Shown here piece by piece: positions 10,733-19,532 of a DNA stretch of 37,170 nt. The notes beneath the pieces were generated by a model. The model had not been told where the DNA came from, searched no databases, and was given only the letters and a program-made list of their open reading frames with translations. The translations under genes were made by a program, and so were the position numbers. Within the stretch, counting starts at the first letter, position 1, and each line of letters begins with the position of its first letter. The stretch is from Trichomonas tenax (taxonomy: Eukaryota > Parabasalia > Trichomonadida > Trichomonadidae). The stretch spans positions 1-37,170 of the forward strand of contig JALKBU010000485.1 of assembly GCA_023091735.1 (NCBI GenBank), written 5' to 3'.

Positions 10733-11284
10733 TTAGTGAAAGCTGGTGTATGAACGAGGGGTCTGTGGACGTGCGGAGTACATTGTTGTAGCCCGGACTT
10801 CTTTAGGTATTGAACGAATATTTGGAACATTTGGCTTTGGAGGTACTCCTGGGTCTGCAGATCCAGATAAATAGTATTCGTTTCTTTCCTGAACGATTCT
10901 TTCAATGACATGATTGTCAACTTTCTTTGTAGGACGTTTTAAGTCACGTTTAGCCATTGCATTCCTCCAATCACGCATTCTTTCAGCCTCGTTCCACTCT
11001 TTTTCCAATCTTTCATGCGCTAGTTTTGATTTACGCTCGAACGCAACATCGAAGGTCCTTCTGCGCTTGTCAAGGTATCTGTCAGACTGATAATCTCTCG
11101 CTGTACTGATTGATCTCTCTTTAATCGTTAGTTGCTTCTTTTTTGGATAATCACACTGATTTGTCGCAGTTGTTTCGATTTTGTCAAATGAAATTGGCAT
11201 TTTCAGGAACTCGTTGACAGCCGGTTCGAATGTATCGGTCGTTTTCAGCTGTCGACGCGGTGTTAACAAAGGTCTTGTAGACAT
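10733..11284 (-). CDS. Basic, helical protein of unknown function
   Basis: 183 residues, strongly basic, not recognised. The middle is a charged helix (FERKSKLAHERLEKEWNEAE, then RDWRNAMAKRDLKR). The ends are Pro/Thr/Arg-rich and look unstructured (RPLLTPRRQ near the start, SARPQTPRSYTSFH at the end). No signal peptide or membrane segment. The pattern resembles small axonemal or microtubule-associated proteins of flagellated protists; this is only an impression. The ATG at 11284 is followed by a clean frame. TTTACATGGTCAAAA lies 26 bp upstream. It is divergent from the HIT-domain gene, with about 560 bp between the starts. Confidence 0.65.
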   Translation of the reverse strand: MSTRPLLTPRRQLKTTDTFEPAVNEFLKMPISFDKIETTATNQCDYPKKKQLTIKERSISTARDYQSDRYLDKRRRTFDVAFERKSKLAHERLEKEWNEAERMRDWRNAMAKRDLKRPTKKVDNHVIERIVQERNEYYLSGSADPGVPPKPNVPNIRSIPKEVRATTMYSARPQTPRSYTSFH

Positions 11285-11844
11285 TCACTTTACTAACGTA
11301 TAATGTGACTTTACATGGTCAAAAATATTTTTTTGACAAATAACTATTTACAAATGCCATTTTCTGTCAAATTGATATAAAAGCTCTAAATATGTTAACA
11401 ATATTTCACAATTATTGGATTTCAAGCAGATTCCTTATATATTCTTTCCAAGTACCAAAAAATGCATTTTTACATAAATTGTTCGATATAATAAAGCCAA
11501 TTCTAAAATGCTACATAAAGGACATGAAGATTTCTAATTGATATACTTCGATGCAAAAATACATGTAGTATATATGGTATGCATTAAAAAGTTTTGATCA
11601 ACATTAGAAAACCGAAAAAAATGCTTCATATCCATGAGATATCTCAAAAAGCAAAATATCAAAAATTATTCATCAAATCAAATAAGAACAATCACATAAA
11701 GCTATAGTTCAAAGCAATATTTTAAAATAAAGAAAATCAAGTCATGTCAAAGTATTTCAAAATTACATTGTCAAAAAAGTAATTTATTTATGACATTCTC
11801 ACATTGAATTTTTGTCAAAATTGTGATGAAAAGTGTCAAAAATT
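11285..11844. promoter_or_regulatory. Divergent intergenic region with upstream element
   Basis: Shared control region of the two divergent genes. It holds TTTACATGGTCAAAA (11310-11324) near the minus gene and a TCAAAAATT initiator-like string (TCA at 11836) nine bases before the plus-strand ATG. The middle is AT-rich without a gene. Confidence 0.4.
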
Positions 11845-12705
11845 ATGCAAAACAAAAGACTGAATTATGATAATGATTTAATTCTTTCAAAACTTGAACA
11901 TTTTATCGCCCTCATCAATCCATATCAAGGAAGGTCCCATCTTATCATAAGATCGAGGACAGATATCGAAGCTGACCATGGCAACAATTTATTTGAATTC
12001 GATAGGCCACACAAAAATGAGTTTTGGTTCTTAGTACAAAACGTTGTTTACCAGCTTCAGATGCCGTGCTTGTTATGTCACCATTTTGGCAACTTTAGGT
12101 CCGCGGATCACTTCCATGTTCATGTTGTCGTCAAAAGCAAAGATTTCGCGCTATTTGCTTCAAATAAGATGGGTGGAAAGGAAGCTCCACAGTTTATTGA
12201 AGATCAAATCGAAAAGAAGTGTCAAGTTTTAATCAAAAAACATTATCAATACAAAAATGATGAAATTCACGCGATAGAAGCAATCAGGCCGAAAAGCGAC
12301 AACCTCTGCGAGAAGGAATGGGAGGATTACTATCTTGAATTACACGAATATTTCCCAAGAATTAGCTTTATTCCTAAAAAGCCGATTTTGTACGAAAAAG
12401 AGCCAGAAAAGTTACTGACACAGCTCCAGATCTTGAGAGAAAGTGTCTTTAAAGCGATGGTTTCGTTTGCAAAACATCATAAATTTACAGCTTACAGAAC
12501 ATGGCAGAAGTTGTCTGGTGATTTATTTAACATCAACTTTGGACGTCCCCCACAAGCTCTCATTTTCGGTATCTTACAGCCATATTCTCCAGAATTTTAT
12601 GCAATTCATCCAAATCGCGATGTTTGGCTAGACAACTGGAAGAGATGTGCCGAGCATCCAAACAATTTGCTTCATCTTTCTTTCGACCCATTATCTTGTG
12701 TATAA
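11845..12705 (+). CDS. HIT-domain (histidine triad) nucleotide-binding protein
   Basis: 286 residues from the ATG at 11845. The motif H89-F-H91-V-H93-V-V matches the histidine triad H-x-H-x-H-x-x (x hydrophobic) that binds nucleotide phosphates in HIT hydrolases and transferases; the central His is the nucleophile. It is preceded by a segment consistent with the HIT strand order (PCLLCHHFGNFRSADHFH). HIT proteins of about 110-150 residues are common, so this one carries a long C-terminal extension (roughly residues 110-286, charged then aromatic, ending LLHLSFDPLSCV) which I do not recognise. Aprataxin- or DcpS-type relatives are possible, but the diagnostic second domains are not visible. 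The frame extends upstream to a GTG without support. An initiator-like TCAAAAATT directly precedes the ATG. Confidence 0.65.
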   Translation: MQNKRLNYDNDLILSKLEHFIALINPYQGRSHLIIRSRTDIEADHGNNLFEFDRPHKNEFWFLVQNVVYQLQMPCLLCHHFGNFRSADHFHVHVVVKSKDFALFASNKMGGKEAPQFIEDQIEKKCQVLIKKHYQYKNDEIHAIEAIRPKSDNLCEKEWEDYYLELHEYFPRISFIPKKPILYEKEPEKLLTQLQILRESVFKAMVSFAKHHKFTAYRTWQKLSGDLFNINFGRPPQALIFGILQPYSPEFYAIHPNRDVWLDNWKRCAEHPNNLLHLSFDPLSCV

Positions 12706-12790
12706 AATATTAAACTTTTATTCTTCAATGGAATACAGTATAAATATGTTTATTATTCCTATAAGTGATCAGAGCAATAAAGAATATAAA

Positions 12791-13017
12791 TTTATTATTT
12801 GTTAAATATTCCAATATCAACAAAAATGTTTGTAATAAAATAGTTTTAATTAAGGGTAATGCATTTCCTCCATTATTTCAAATACAAACGATTCAATTGT
12901 ATATTAATAAAAAGTTTTATTTTGTTAATATATCAAAATCAACAAATATGCTTGTGATAAAGAACATTAATTTAGAATGACACCATTATCATCCATTATT
13001 TTAAAGCTTCAAACGGA
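12791..13017. repeat. Imperfect direct duplication at the UMP1 3' end
   Basis: Two copies of about 100 bp, 12791-12893 and 12914-13017, share blocks such as ATCAACAAA.ATG.TTGT.ATAAA and ATCCATTATTT-AAA (CTCCATTATTT in the first copy). The second copy ends within the last codons of the UMP1 gene and its stop codon, so the first copy appears to duplicate the gene's end plus its 3' flank. Confidence 0.55.
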
Positions 13018-13381
13018 TTTCCTGGATTTCGTGTGGATCGAACTCGATATCTGCTCTCTGGCCGTTTGGAGCGAACATGTCGCAGAGCTCGATATCGTCA
13101 ATGTCGCCTGTTGAAATTTCCATTCCGAGATTGCTTGGACGCTCGTGTGTTCTAAAAGCAGTCTGAGCATTCTTGATGATCTTGCGCTCTAATTTGATGT
13201 GATTAGCGAAGCCTTTACCGAAAAGGGCGGCGATTGTGTTGTACTCACTTTTTTCCGCGATTTTTTGCCTTTCTTGCATAGCGATTTCGAGAGGGTGCTG
13301 GTTGATACGTCCGTGTCTCAAATTTGGAAGTCCTTCACGGAGGCGGTCGACTGGTTCGGTGGGAATGAATTGATCATACAT
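13001..13381 (-). CDS. UMP1: Proteasome maturation factor UMP1/POMP
   Basis: 126 residues. UMP1/POMP is the chaperone that sits inside the assembling 20S proteasome, helps half-proteasomes join and is then degraded. Family hallmarks are visible: an N-terminal extension with GLPNLRHGRINQHPLE (the HPLE box), then a helical segment with LFGKGFANHIKLERKI matching the ...G...P(L/I)K(L/M)xxE... helix, then PSNLGMEISTGDIDDIELCDMF matching the SSNLxLExLxGxDxxIxFED segment. Length is close to human POMP (141) and yeast Ump1 (148). The ATG at 13381 starts a clean frame. The 3' end overlaps a local sequence duplication, and a hairpin array lies about 105 bp upstream. Confidence 0.83.
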   Translation of the reverse strand: MYDQFIPTEPVDRLREGLPNLRHGRINQHPLEIAMQERQKIAEKSEYNTIAALFGKGFANHIKLERKIIKNAQTAFRTHERPSNLGMEISTGDIDDIELCDMFAPNGQRADIEFDPHEIQEIRLKL

Positions 13382-13486
13382 TCTTTATATTAATTATTCG
13401 AACAGACCTCTTCAAATTACAGCCAACGAAAGATTTCCTTTCATACTTAAAATATAATATATACTCCGGAAGTGTATTTGAAGGCA

Positions 13487-13527
13487 CCAAAAATTTAATA
13501 TCATTTCCATTGATATTAAATTTTTGG
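13487..13527. other. Perfect 17-bp stem, 7-nt loop hairpin
   Basis: CCAAAAATTTAATATCA (13487-13503), loop TTTCCAT, then the exact reverse complement at 13511-13527. Unit 3 of the array keeps a near-perfect version with a 2-nt indel, unit 2 and unit 4 are degraded. It could act as a transcript-end structure for the minus-strand gene or be a by-product of repeat formation. Confidence 0.75.
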
Positions 13528-13885
13528 ATTTGTTATTTTTTGATGATATTTTAATGACCATAATCTACTTTATATGTATGTTTTAAATTCAAAAATTTTA
13601 ATATCATTTCCATTGATGACATATTTTTGGAATTGATCAATTTGTTATATTTTGATGACATTTTATGTAGATATTACATATCACTTCGATAGTTTAAACT
13701 CAAAAAATTTAATATCATTTCCATTGATATAATTTTTTGAATTTTATAAATTTGTTATATTTTGATGATATCTAATAATATTATCCTACTTAATGTGTGT
13801 AGTTTACCCTCAAAGATTTAATTATCTTTTCCATTGATTCAATTTCTTGAATTTGATAAATTCGTTATATTTTGATGATATTTGA
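13487..13885. repeat. Tandem array of four ~102-111-bp hairpin units
   Basis: Units begin near 13489, 13591, 13702 and 13812. Each has AAAATTTAATATCATTTCCATTGAT or a variant, followed about 45 bp later by TTTGTTATATTTTGATGA. The last unit runs into the final codons (NIIKI-stop) of the decayed minus-strand gene ending at 13865, so the array seems to have grown from that gene's 3' end. Divergence rises from unit 1 and 3 to unit 4. Confidence 0.8.
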
Positions 13886-14433
13886 TGCTTTTGCTATAAT
13901 TTTGGCATAATTTTCATCTGTTATTTTTTCATAAATATAGTTTTGTAAATCGGCAACATGTAATGGATCAACTTGGCAGAACACAAGTGAATCCTTATCA
14001 ATGTAATATTTGAGAATAATTTCACCAAATGTTTTAGTGTAATCATCAAATGCTTGAAATGCTAACAAATCATTAACTGTAATAATATGTACTATCACCA
14101 GCAGTTTTGAATACCTCCGATGGATCCATATATTTATCCACAACTGAATTATCATATTTTTGAACATTATTATAAAATGAATGTGTAAATTTTCTGACTT
14201 TGGTTTATATGTCGCAAATGCAAACGATTCACGCGACATTTCCATTTGTAAATATCCAGCATCACCTCTTTCTTACTCAACCTCTAATTGGCGCATGTTT
14301 TGATTATTTGATTTATAATAGGTGTTAAATCTTCAATTTTTCTTACGTTTTCATGAGATTTAATTGAAAATTCATCAACTTTTAATAACTTAATTCCACA
14401 TTTTTCCATAAACTTGGGTGAAGTGATAGCCAT
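13865..14433 (-). pseudogene. Decayed gene of unknown function, frameshifted
   Basis: An ATG at 14433 begins a coding-like frame (MAITSPKFMEKCGIKLLKVD...) that stops at TAG 14284-14286. A second frame, shifted, covers 14245-13865 and ends ASNIIKI-stop. The two parts do not join without at least one frameshift. No recognised motif. The second part has plausible protein composition (DKDSLVFCQVDPLHVADLQN). The 3' end merges with the tandem array. It may be a host gene or mobile-element cargo; I cannot tell. An unrecognised intron is a less likely explanation because no trichomonad splice motifs are visible. Confidence 0.45.
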
Positions 14434-14842
14434 ATATATATTATTTTATCCGAATTAAAAAAATAAATTATTTTAAAAATAAACTTAAAAAATTACTTGT
14501 CCGGAATTGTAATCTATATATATGTTGGCATACATCCTCTATATATATATTACAAAATCTGCCACCTAACCCCCTCACCTTACTACTTAAAAGAAGTGTT
14601 TTAAATATGTGATATTTCATTTTTTTAAGATGAAATATGCCTTAAGCATTTTAAACATGAATTCTACACATTGAAAAATGATTGCACGATAAAGCTAATC
14701 TATTGATTCTTTTAAGTTTTTTCAAAATTGAATCAATTTCTGTAAATGACATGTGTAGTATAGATTTATAAGGGATTTGCTAAATACAAGGTGAGTTTAA
14801 TAATGAAAGACAAAATTTAGAAACTAATGCTAAACAATACAA
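14434..14842. other. Intergenic with small palindromes
   Basis: AT-rich. Short inverted repeats: ATATTTCAT/ATGAAATAT near 14620-14640, TTGATTC/GAATCAA near 14703-14740, and CTACACAT/ATGTGTAG enclosing them (about 14663 and 14751). No gene seen. Confidence 0.4.
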
Positions 14843-15568
14843 TTATTTGCCTGAAACCATTGGCAAAAATTGGTCAAATAGGTTACTATGCACTGTACCT
14901 AGCAGCCTTTTGACATTGGCAATGGTTTCTTCACGTGTTTGATTCCTTTTATTGTATAAATTGATCTCAGATATCATGTGATTGAAATCTGCAGGGCTTA
15001 ATTCTTCTTTCGCAGCTTTTATGAACTGAGAGCTCTTTGATGCAGTCCTTGTCGTGGATTTCACAGGCTGCTTCGAGATCGGTGAAATCGTCTGTATTGA
15101 AGGCGGATGTTGCTGCTGTTGTTGGATTTTCGGTGAAACCTTCTGTGGAGATGTGTTTTGTAGGATCGACTTCGCAGTATCTGGAACAGGAGGGAAGTTA
15201 TAAGTTGGTTTGGCTGTTTCTGGTTTGATGTAAGGAGTCTGGTCAATAAGGTTTCTGAGGGACTGGTTGAGTGAGTAAAACCTGTTGATTTCGTCCTCTT
15301 TATCTTGAAGGGCTTGCATTAAAGCTTGATTTTGTGCTTTAAGTCCTTCGTTCATTGAAAGTGCGTTCGCGAGTTCTGCTTCTGCTTTCATTTTCGCTTC
15401 TTCGGATTTTTGGAGATTTTGTTGCATGAATGATAATTGTTTTTCCATTTCTTCGACTCTCTTCTGCCATGTCTTTATTTCTTCAGACCTCTGCTGCCTG
15501 GCATAGTCAAACGCCTGTTGGAGCTGTTGAATCGCTGTTTGGATGTGCTGATCGCCGTCATTCAACAT
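14843..15568 (-). CDS. Coiled-coil protein with At4g15545-like C-terminal domain
   Basis: 241 residues. Residues about 5-110 form a long coiled coil (QKRVEEMEKQLSFMQQNLQ, EAKMKAEAELANAL, NEGLKAQNQALMQALQDKED). A Pro/Gln/Ser-rich linker follows (about 115-185, with a Q5 run). The C-terminal ~55 residues form a compact helical domain with LSPADFNHMISEINLYNKRN, then QTREETIANVKRLLG, then LFDQFLPMVSGK. This last block closely resembles the C-terminus of the plant At4g15545 family (F...L..IK.LN...QTREETL..A...FG....LY..F..LL), a conserved eukaryotic family of poorly known function. No membrane segment. Upstream are TTTGTCAAGTAAAA (15739-15752) and TTTTGACATTTTACA, relatives of the recurring element. 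Confidence 0.7.
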   Translation of the reverse strand: MLNDGDQHIQTAIQQLQQAFDYARQQRSEEIKTWQKRVEEMEKQLSFMQQNLQKSEEAKMKAEAELANALSMNEGLKAQNQALMQALQDKEDEINRFYSLNQSLRNLIDQTPYIKPETAKPTYNFPPVPDTAKSILQNTSPQKVSPKIQQQQQHPPSIQTISPISKQPVKSTTRTASKSSQFIKAAKEELSPADFNHMISEINLYNKRNQTREETIANVKRLLGTVHSNLFDQFLPMVSGK

Positions 15569-15912
15569 TTTTAAATTTTACTGGACGTTTAATTTTTATT
15601 GAATCAGAATAACCTTAATTCTTCATCTACAAAATAATCTACATCAATAATTTATGCACAACAACTATTTCACTTTTTACCAATAGATTATAGGATAAAA
15701 CCAAAAAGAGATTCTAATTTTGGCAAAATGAAAATCAATTTGTCAAGTAAAACCCATAAAATCAACAGTTTTGACATTTTACAGGTGTAATATCAAAAGA
15801 GCAAGTCTAAACTGGGGAAAAAAATAATGAGTCTATGTTGTGTCTTATACATGCTATATTCATTCAAATGTTCATGTGATTCTTTTTTTTAATTCTCGCA
15901 TTAATTATTGTT
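15569..15912. promoter_or_regulatory. Intergenic with two TGACA-type elements
   Basis: TTTGTCAAGTAAAA at 15739-15752 and TTTTGACATTTTACA at about 15769-15783 lie 170-215 bp upstream of the coiled-coil gene. No gene seen. Confidence 0.35.
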
Positions 15913-16988
15913 TTGATCGAGAGTCAATACATGAAGAAGTTGAAGCAAAGAATCTACAATCGAATTGAAGTCATTTGTTTTGATTTTTTGTTCACCTTTA
16001 GATGCAATATAATATTCATAGCATTTCTTAAAACGAATAAATCGACGTGTGTGCTCAGTCAAACCATGGCATGCAATTCATATGTTGTTTCAAGACACAA
16101 CAATTAAGCTATTTATGTTGCGAGAAGTCTCTCAAATATTACAGGTATTTGATCACATCATAAAAGTCCAGAAAAAATTATTTGGTCCCATGGTCGCAAG
16201 AATTCACAATGATTACATTAGTGACTCAGGATTCATCGACAAAGGCTATAACAGTAACAACTGGGGTACAGACGTTAACAAAAGTTAAAGCATAATTTAC
16301 TGATTGTGCAGTTTTAGTTAAAAACTTATCATTAGATCCAAATGTTTACCCTGAACTTGTTGAACATTATACAAATCAGGCTTTATGATTCCCGATTAAG
16401 TTGATGGATTGGATGCCTATGGATGGAACAATTTCCGATAAAGCAGGATCGAAGTGTACGTTTACGAGAAAATACACACCAATTAATGTTAATTCTATTT
16501 GGTTCTTATTCCAGAAAACCCGTGAATATTTAACGAATTTCTAGAATCCTTTATTTAATGATGTGCAGCTATTTATGGGAGCTTATGGTACAATACCTTC
16601 AGAATCTGAATCTACAAATAACCCGGCATATTATGAAATAGTATCTAATGCATGCAATGCAAATAACGATATGATATAATTTAATGTTGATGTAATGAAA
16701 TTATTAATTACTTTAGCTAATGAAGACATAGAATACATCGATAATGATACCACTTGTTTCTTAATGGGATTCCCAACAGAGATGGACTTTACTTTTCAGC
16801 AAGGTCAGGCGTCAAATTCCCCAATTACTTATAAACTAACTGTAACGACAACGCAGGCAAACACACCATTCAAAGAAAAGCCACAAATTGGATTCTTGAG
16901 GCATTGTTGCTTCGCGATTCAGGCAAGACCAAACGGAACGCCAGATATTAGAATTGACGATTGTAATTTAGCGGCAGAAGCAGAGTAA
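15913..16988 (+). pseudogene. Capsid-like remnant of a Maverick-type element
   Basis: Coding-like sequence in shifting frames. Frame A covers 15913-16107, frame B 16049 to about 16220. Frame C then runs from about 16220 to the TAA at 16986-16988, broken in frame by TAA 16293-16295, TGA 16386-16388, TAG 16542-16544 and TAA 16677-16679. Frame C reads coherently across all four stops (for example SIWFLFQKTREYL, LFMGAYGTIPSES, PTEMDFTFQQGQASNSP). Aromatic beta-strand-rich content of this kind, and tight convergence with the next gene, recall the major capsid-type protein of Polinton/Maverick elements, which are numerous in trichomonads. The family call is an inference; no packaging ATPase, polymerase B or integrase is present nearby. 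Confidence 0.45.
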
Positions 16989-17003
16989 AAATAATATTTA
17001 TTT

Positions 17004-17633
17004 TTAATTAACTAAGCCGTACTTCAAACAAATTTTATATTTAGTGATTATGTCCATGTAATCGTTTGAGTACTTATATTTAAAATCAACGCCGTTAGTT
17101 CCTTCTTGTTCAATAATTCTTATCTGTGAAGTTTTAATAAATGGTGAATATTTAAGGCAGCATGAAGTTTCAGGATCTAATAAATCTATTTTTACTTCAT
17201 GACCTGTCTTTAATGATATCAATGTTTCTAAATTTTCTTTGGGTAATAAAATTTGATCGTGCGAAACTAAATTAAATATTAATTTCTCATCCTGATCTAA
17301 TAAAATACTTTGATATAACGAAAGAAGGAATTCATCAACAGATTTATAAGGACTCTTGACGCTTTGATACGGGTTCACGTCTGCTTCTCTTGTTACAATT
17401 GGGACTGGTGGCTGGACGTATGGCTCTTCGAGCCTGAGCCCCTTTGGGACATATTCAACTCTCACTGAATCAGTAGCTATGGTTTCTTTTATGTCTTTCA
17501 GTTCCATTTCATTATTTAATTTTTCACTGTTATAATTTTGAATGATTATGTTGTTTGTTGTTCGTGAATCAACATTATTAGTTGGTTCGATCGGAACGTT
17601 GACAGCTCCCGCAAGAATGCTTTTACACCTCAT
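17004..17633 (-). CDS. Unknown protein next to the capsid-like remnant
   Basis: 209 residues, intact, not recognised. An Asn-rich N-terminal region is followed by a Pro-rich patch (EEPYVQPPVPIV) and a more ordered C-terminal half (KSVDEFLLSLYQSILLDQDE, LISLKTGHEVKIDLLDPETS, IRIIEQEGTNGVDFKYKY). No signal peptide or membrane segment. Its stop lies 15 bp from the end of the convergent capsid-like pseudogene, a spacing typical of densely packed mobile elements, so it is probably cargo of the same element. Unlike the neighbour it has no internal stop. Start ATG at 17631-17633 is preceded by GAGGAA. Confidence 0.55.
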   Translation of the reverse strand: MRCKSILAGAVNVPIEPTNNVDSRTTNNIIIQNYNSEKLNNEMELKDIKETIATDSVRVEYVPKGLRLEEPYVQPPVPIVTREADVNPYQSVKSPYKSVDEFLLSLYQSILLDQDEKLIFNLVSHDQILLPKENLETLISLKTGHEVKIDLLDPETSCCLKYSPFIKTSQIRIIEQEGTNGVDFKYKYSNDYMDIITKYKICLKYGLVN

Positions 17634-18849
17634 TTCCTCTTAATAGAGCTAACCTCCAGACACTGCATTTTTATTTATGAGATCAGTAATGAGTCATGTG
17701 CGACTTCACACATATGCACATCTCAGTTACCGAAACAAAATAATATTGAATTTATGAAATTCTGAATATTCATTAATTCGCACATTCATAGCATAAGTCG
17801 GTAAAAAGGGAAGCAAAGGAAGAGGAGAAAAAGGGGAACATTTTTTGATGATCGACTAACTTGATTTGGCACTTTTTCTAGTGTACATAATGCTCGAAAA
17901 TTGCGGCGGTTGCAGTGCTTAGGAAAATTCCAAAATATCTTCCAGATTTGCATCCCTAGTGTATGTGCTAATACATATTTGTAATCTATTTATCGAAGAA
18001 TTAGTCATTTTTACTAAGTTTTCAATAAAGTTGATTTCACAATTAACTATATAGGTTAAGAAGTATAGCGCACAATTCATCCACATGCACCACATATTGC
18101 TCGCCAGCGACAAAAGCTTCAAAACTCTATTCGATATTATCAAACTTATTTAAAAAGGCTATAAACAACTGAATTTAATTCCATTTTGTCTTCCTTTGTA
18201 TAGAGAAGGATAAAATGGATTGAAATATAGATGTTTCTGATAAAATAAAGCAGATTCCGACAATTATTAGCGAATCTAAAGAGCACAGTACCTCTACTGA
18301 CTTTGCATTCACATGCTAATCAACAAAATGCTGTAAAGTAGCTTAGAATGCCTAGAATAATCCAAAGAATTAAATAATTTTGATAATAACGCATTTATTG
18401 TCCGTCTCATCCAGAACATCGGTGAATTCGTGAAAATGAACAAGAAATGTATCATTTCCAATGATATTTAATCTTGAAATATAATATATGTTGGTGTTTT
18501 AGTTGTAATTTTCGTGTTTTGTAGTGCCATAAGTCGTTAATTTATCCAAAAATATAAATATCTCCAAAAATAATCAATTTCTAGCGCCAACTCTCAAGAG
18601 CAGCAAGTGTCCGGAGAATTTATACCAGAAATTGATCATTTGTGATGATATTTATTAATGTTAATTTGTTGGTTAGTTTAAACTAAACAACCCATTTTCA
18701 TATATTCGGCACATAACATCTGACACGTAAATAATGATTTTCTCAAAAATTTGCAAATATCTGACAAGTAAATTTTTATATTCAAATTTTTGTAATCATG
18801 TAAATTATAGTTAAAAAGTTTACAAAATGTTTACATTTTTTATATCAAA
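17634..18849. other. Intergenic, upstream region of the calmodulin-like gene
   Basis: No gene supported. A hairpin lies at 18180-18219 (TCCATTTTGTCTT pairing with AAGGATAAAATGGA, allowing G-U). TGACACGTAAAT (18721-18732) and TGACAAGTAAAT (18762-18773) precede the calmodulin-like gene. One boundary of the Maverick-like remnant may lie here, but no terminal repeat is visible. Confidence 0.45.
18721..18773 (+). promoter_or_regulatory. Two TGACAMGTAAAT elements
   Basis: TGACACGTAAAT and TGACAAGTAAAT, 41 bp apart, 118 and 77 bp before the calmodulin-like ATG; members of the recurring upstream element. An initiator-like TCAAAATG covers the start codon itself. Confidence 0.5.
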
Positions 18850-19293
18850 ATGAGTGATTCACTGAATGCAATTTCTGAATTCAAACAAGCGTTCGATATC
18901 ATTGACAGGAACAAAGATGGCGTTATAACCGTCGACGATTTACACGAATTAATGACATCTTTCGGAACGGAATTATCACATAACGAATTAAAGGACATGA
19001 TTCGTCACGCCGACGCTGACGGTAACGACGAAGTCGATTTCACAGAGTTTGTGGCCATTTTAACCCGCCAGCTCAAACAAAACGATATAACGGAAGAATT
19101 GCGTTCCGCTTTTCAATTATTTGATAAAAATGGCGACGGATTCATCACAAAGAGCGACTTAGCTCCGATTTTACAGACATTAGGATACGATACAAGCAGC
19201 GAATTTCTCAGAAAATTAATTAACGACGGCGACATAGATAGAGATGGAAAAATATCATTCATCGAGTTCTGTAATGTTATGGTAGGTAACTAA
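18850..19293 (+). CDS. Calmodulin-like calcium-binding protein, four EF-hands
   Basis: 147 residues, close to calmodulin (149). Four EF-hand loops are visible: D19-D30 (DRNKDGVITVDD), D55-E66 (DADGNDEVDFTE), D92-D103 (DKNGDGFITKSD) and D128-E139 (DIDRDGKISFIE). The central linker joins two EF-hand pairs as in calmodulin. Loops 1 and 3 end in Asp instead of Glu at position 12, and loop 2 has Asp instead of Gly at position 6, so affinities may differ from canonical calmodulin. The sequence is diverged enough that it is more likely a calmodulin-like or centrin-related sensor than the main calmodulin. The start ATG lies in TCAAAATG. Confidence 0.88.
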   Translation: MSDSLNAISEFKQAFDIIDRNKDGVITVDDLHELMTSFGTELSHNELKDMIRHADADGNDEVDFTEFVAILTRQLKQNDITEELRSAFQLFDKNGDGFITKSDLAPILQTLGYDTSSEFLRKLINDGDIDRDGKISFIEFCNVMVGN

Positions 19294-19532
19294 TCTATTG
19301 TAAATATTAAATATTTTTAATTTTTTGTTTATTTTTCTTAAATCAATAAAGATTCATTGAACATCACATAGGGTTCGATAAGTTCATTAAAATAGCACAA
19401 AAACTATTTGCTATTCTTTTATTAACTTAATATATATTTCATATCAAGAGTTAAATCATTTTAATCGCTTCAATTCGATTCGCATTAAGTTATATTATTA
19501 AGAAATCATACGAATAGCTGATGAAAACAGTT

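Noticed and set aside
13487..13885. CRISPR-like array
   Set aside because: Units are adjacent and degenerate with no unique spacers, and the genome is eukaryotic.
17919..18143. 74-codon minus-strand frame
   Set aside because: AT-rich composition, no motif, no supporting context; likely chance.
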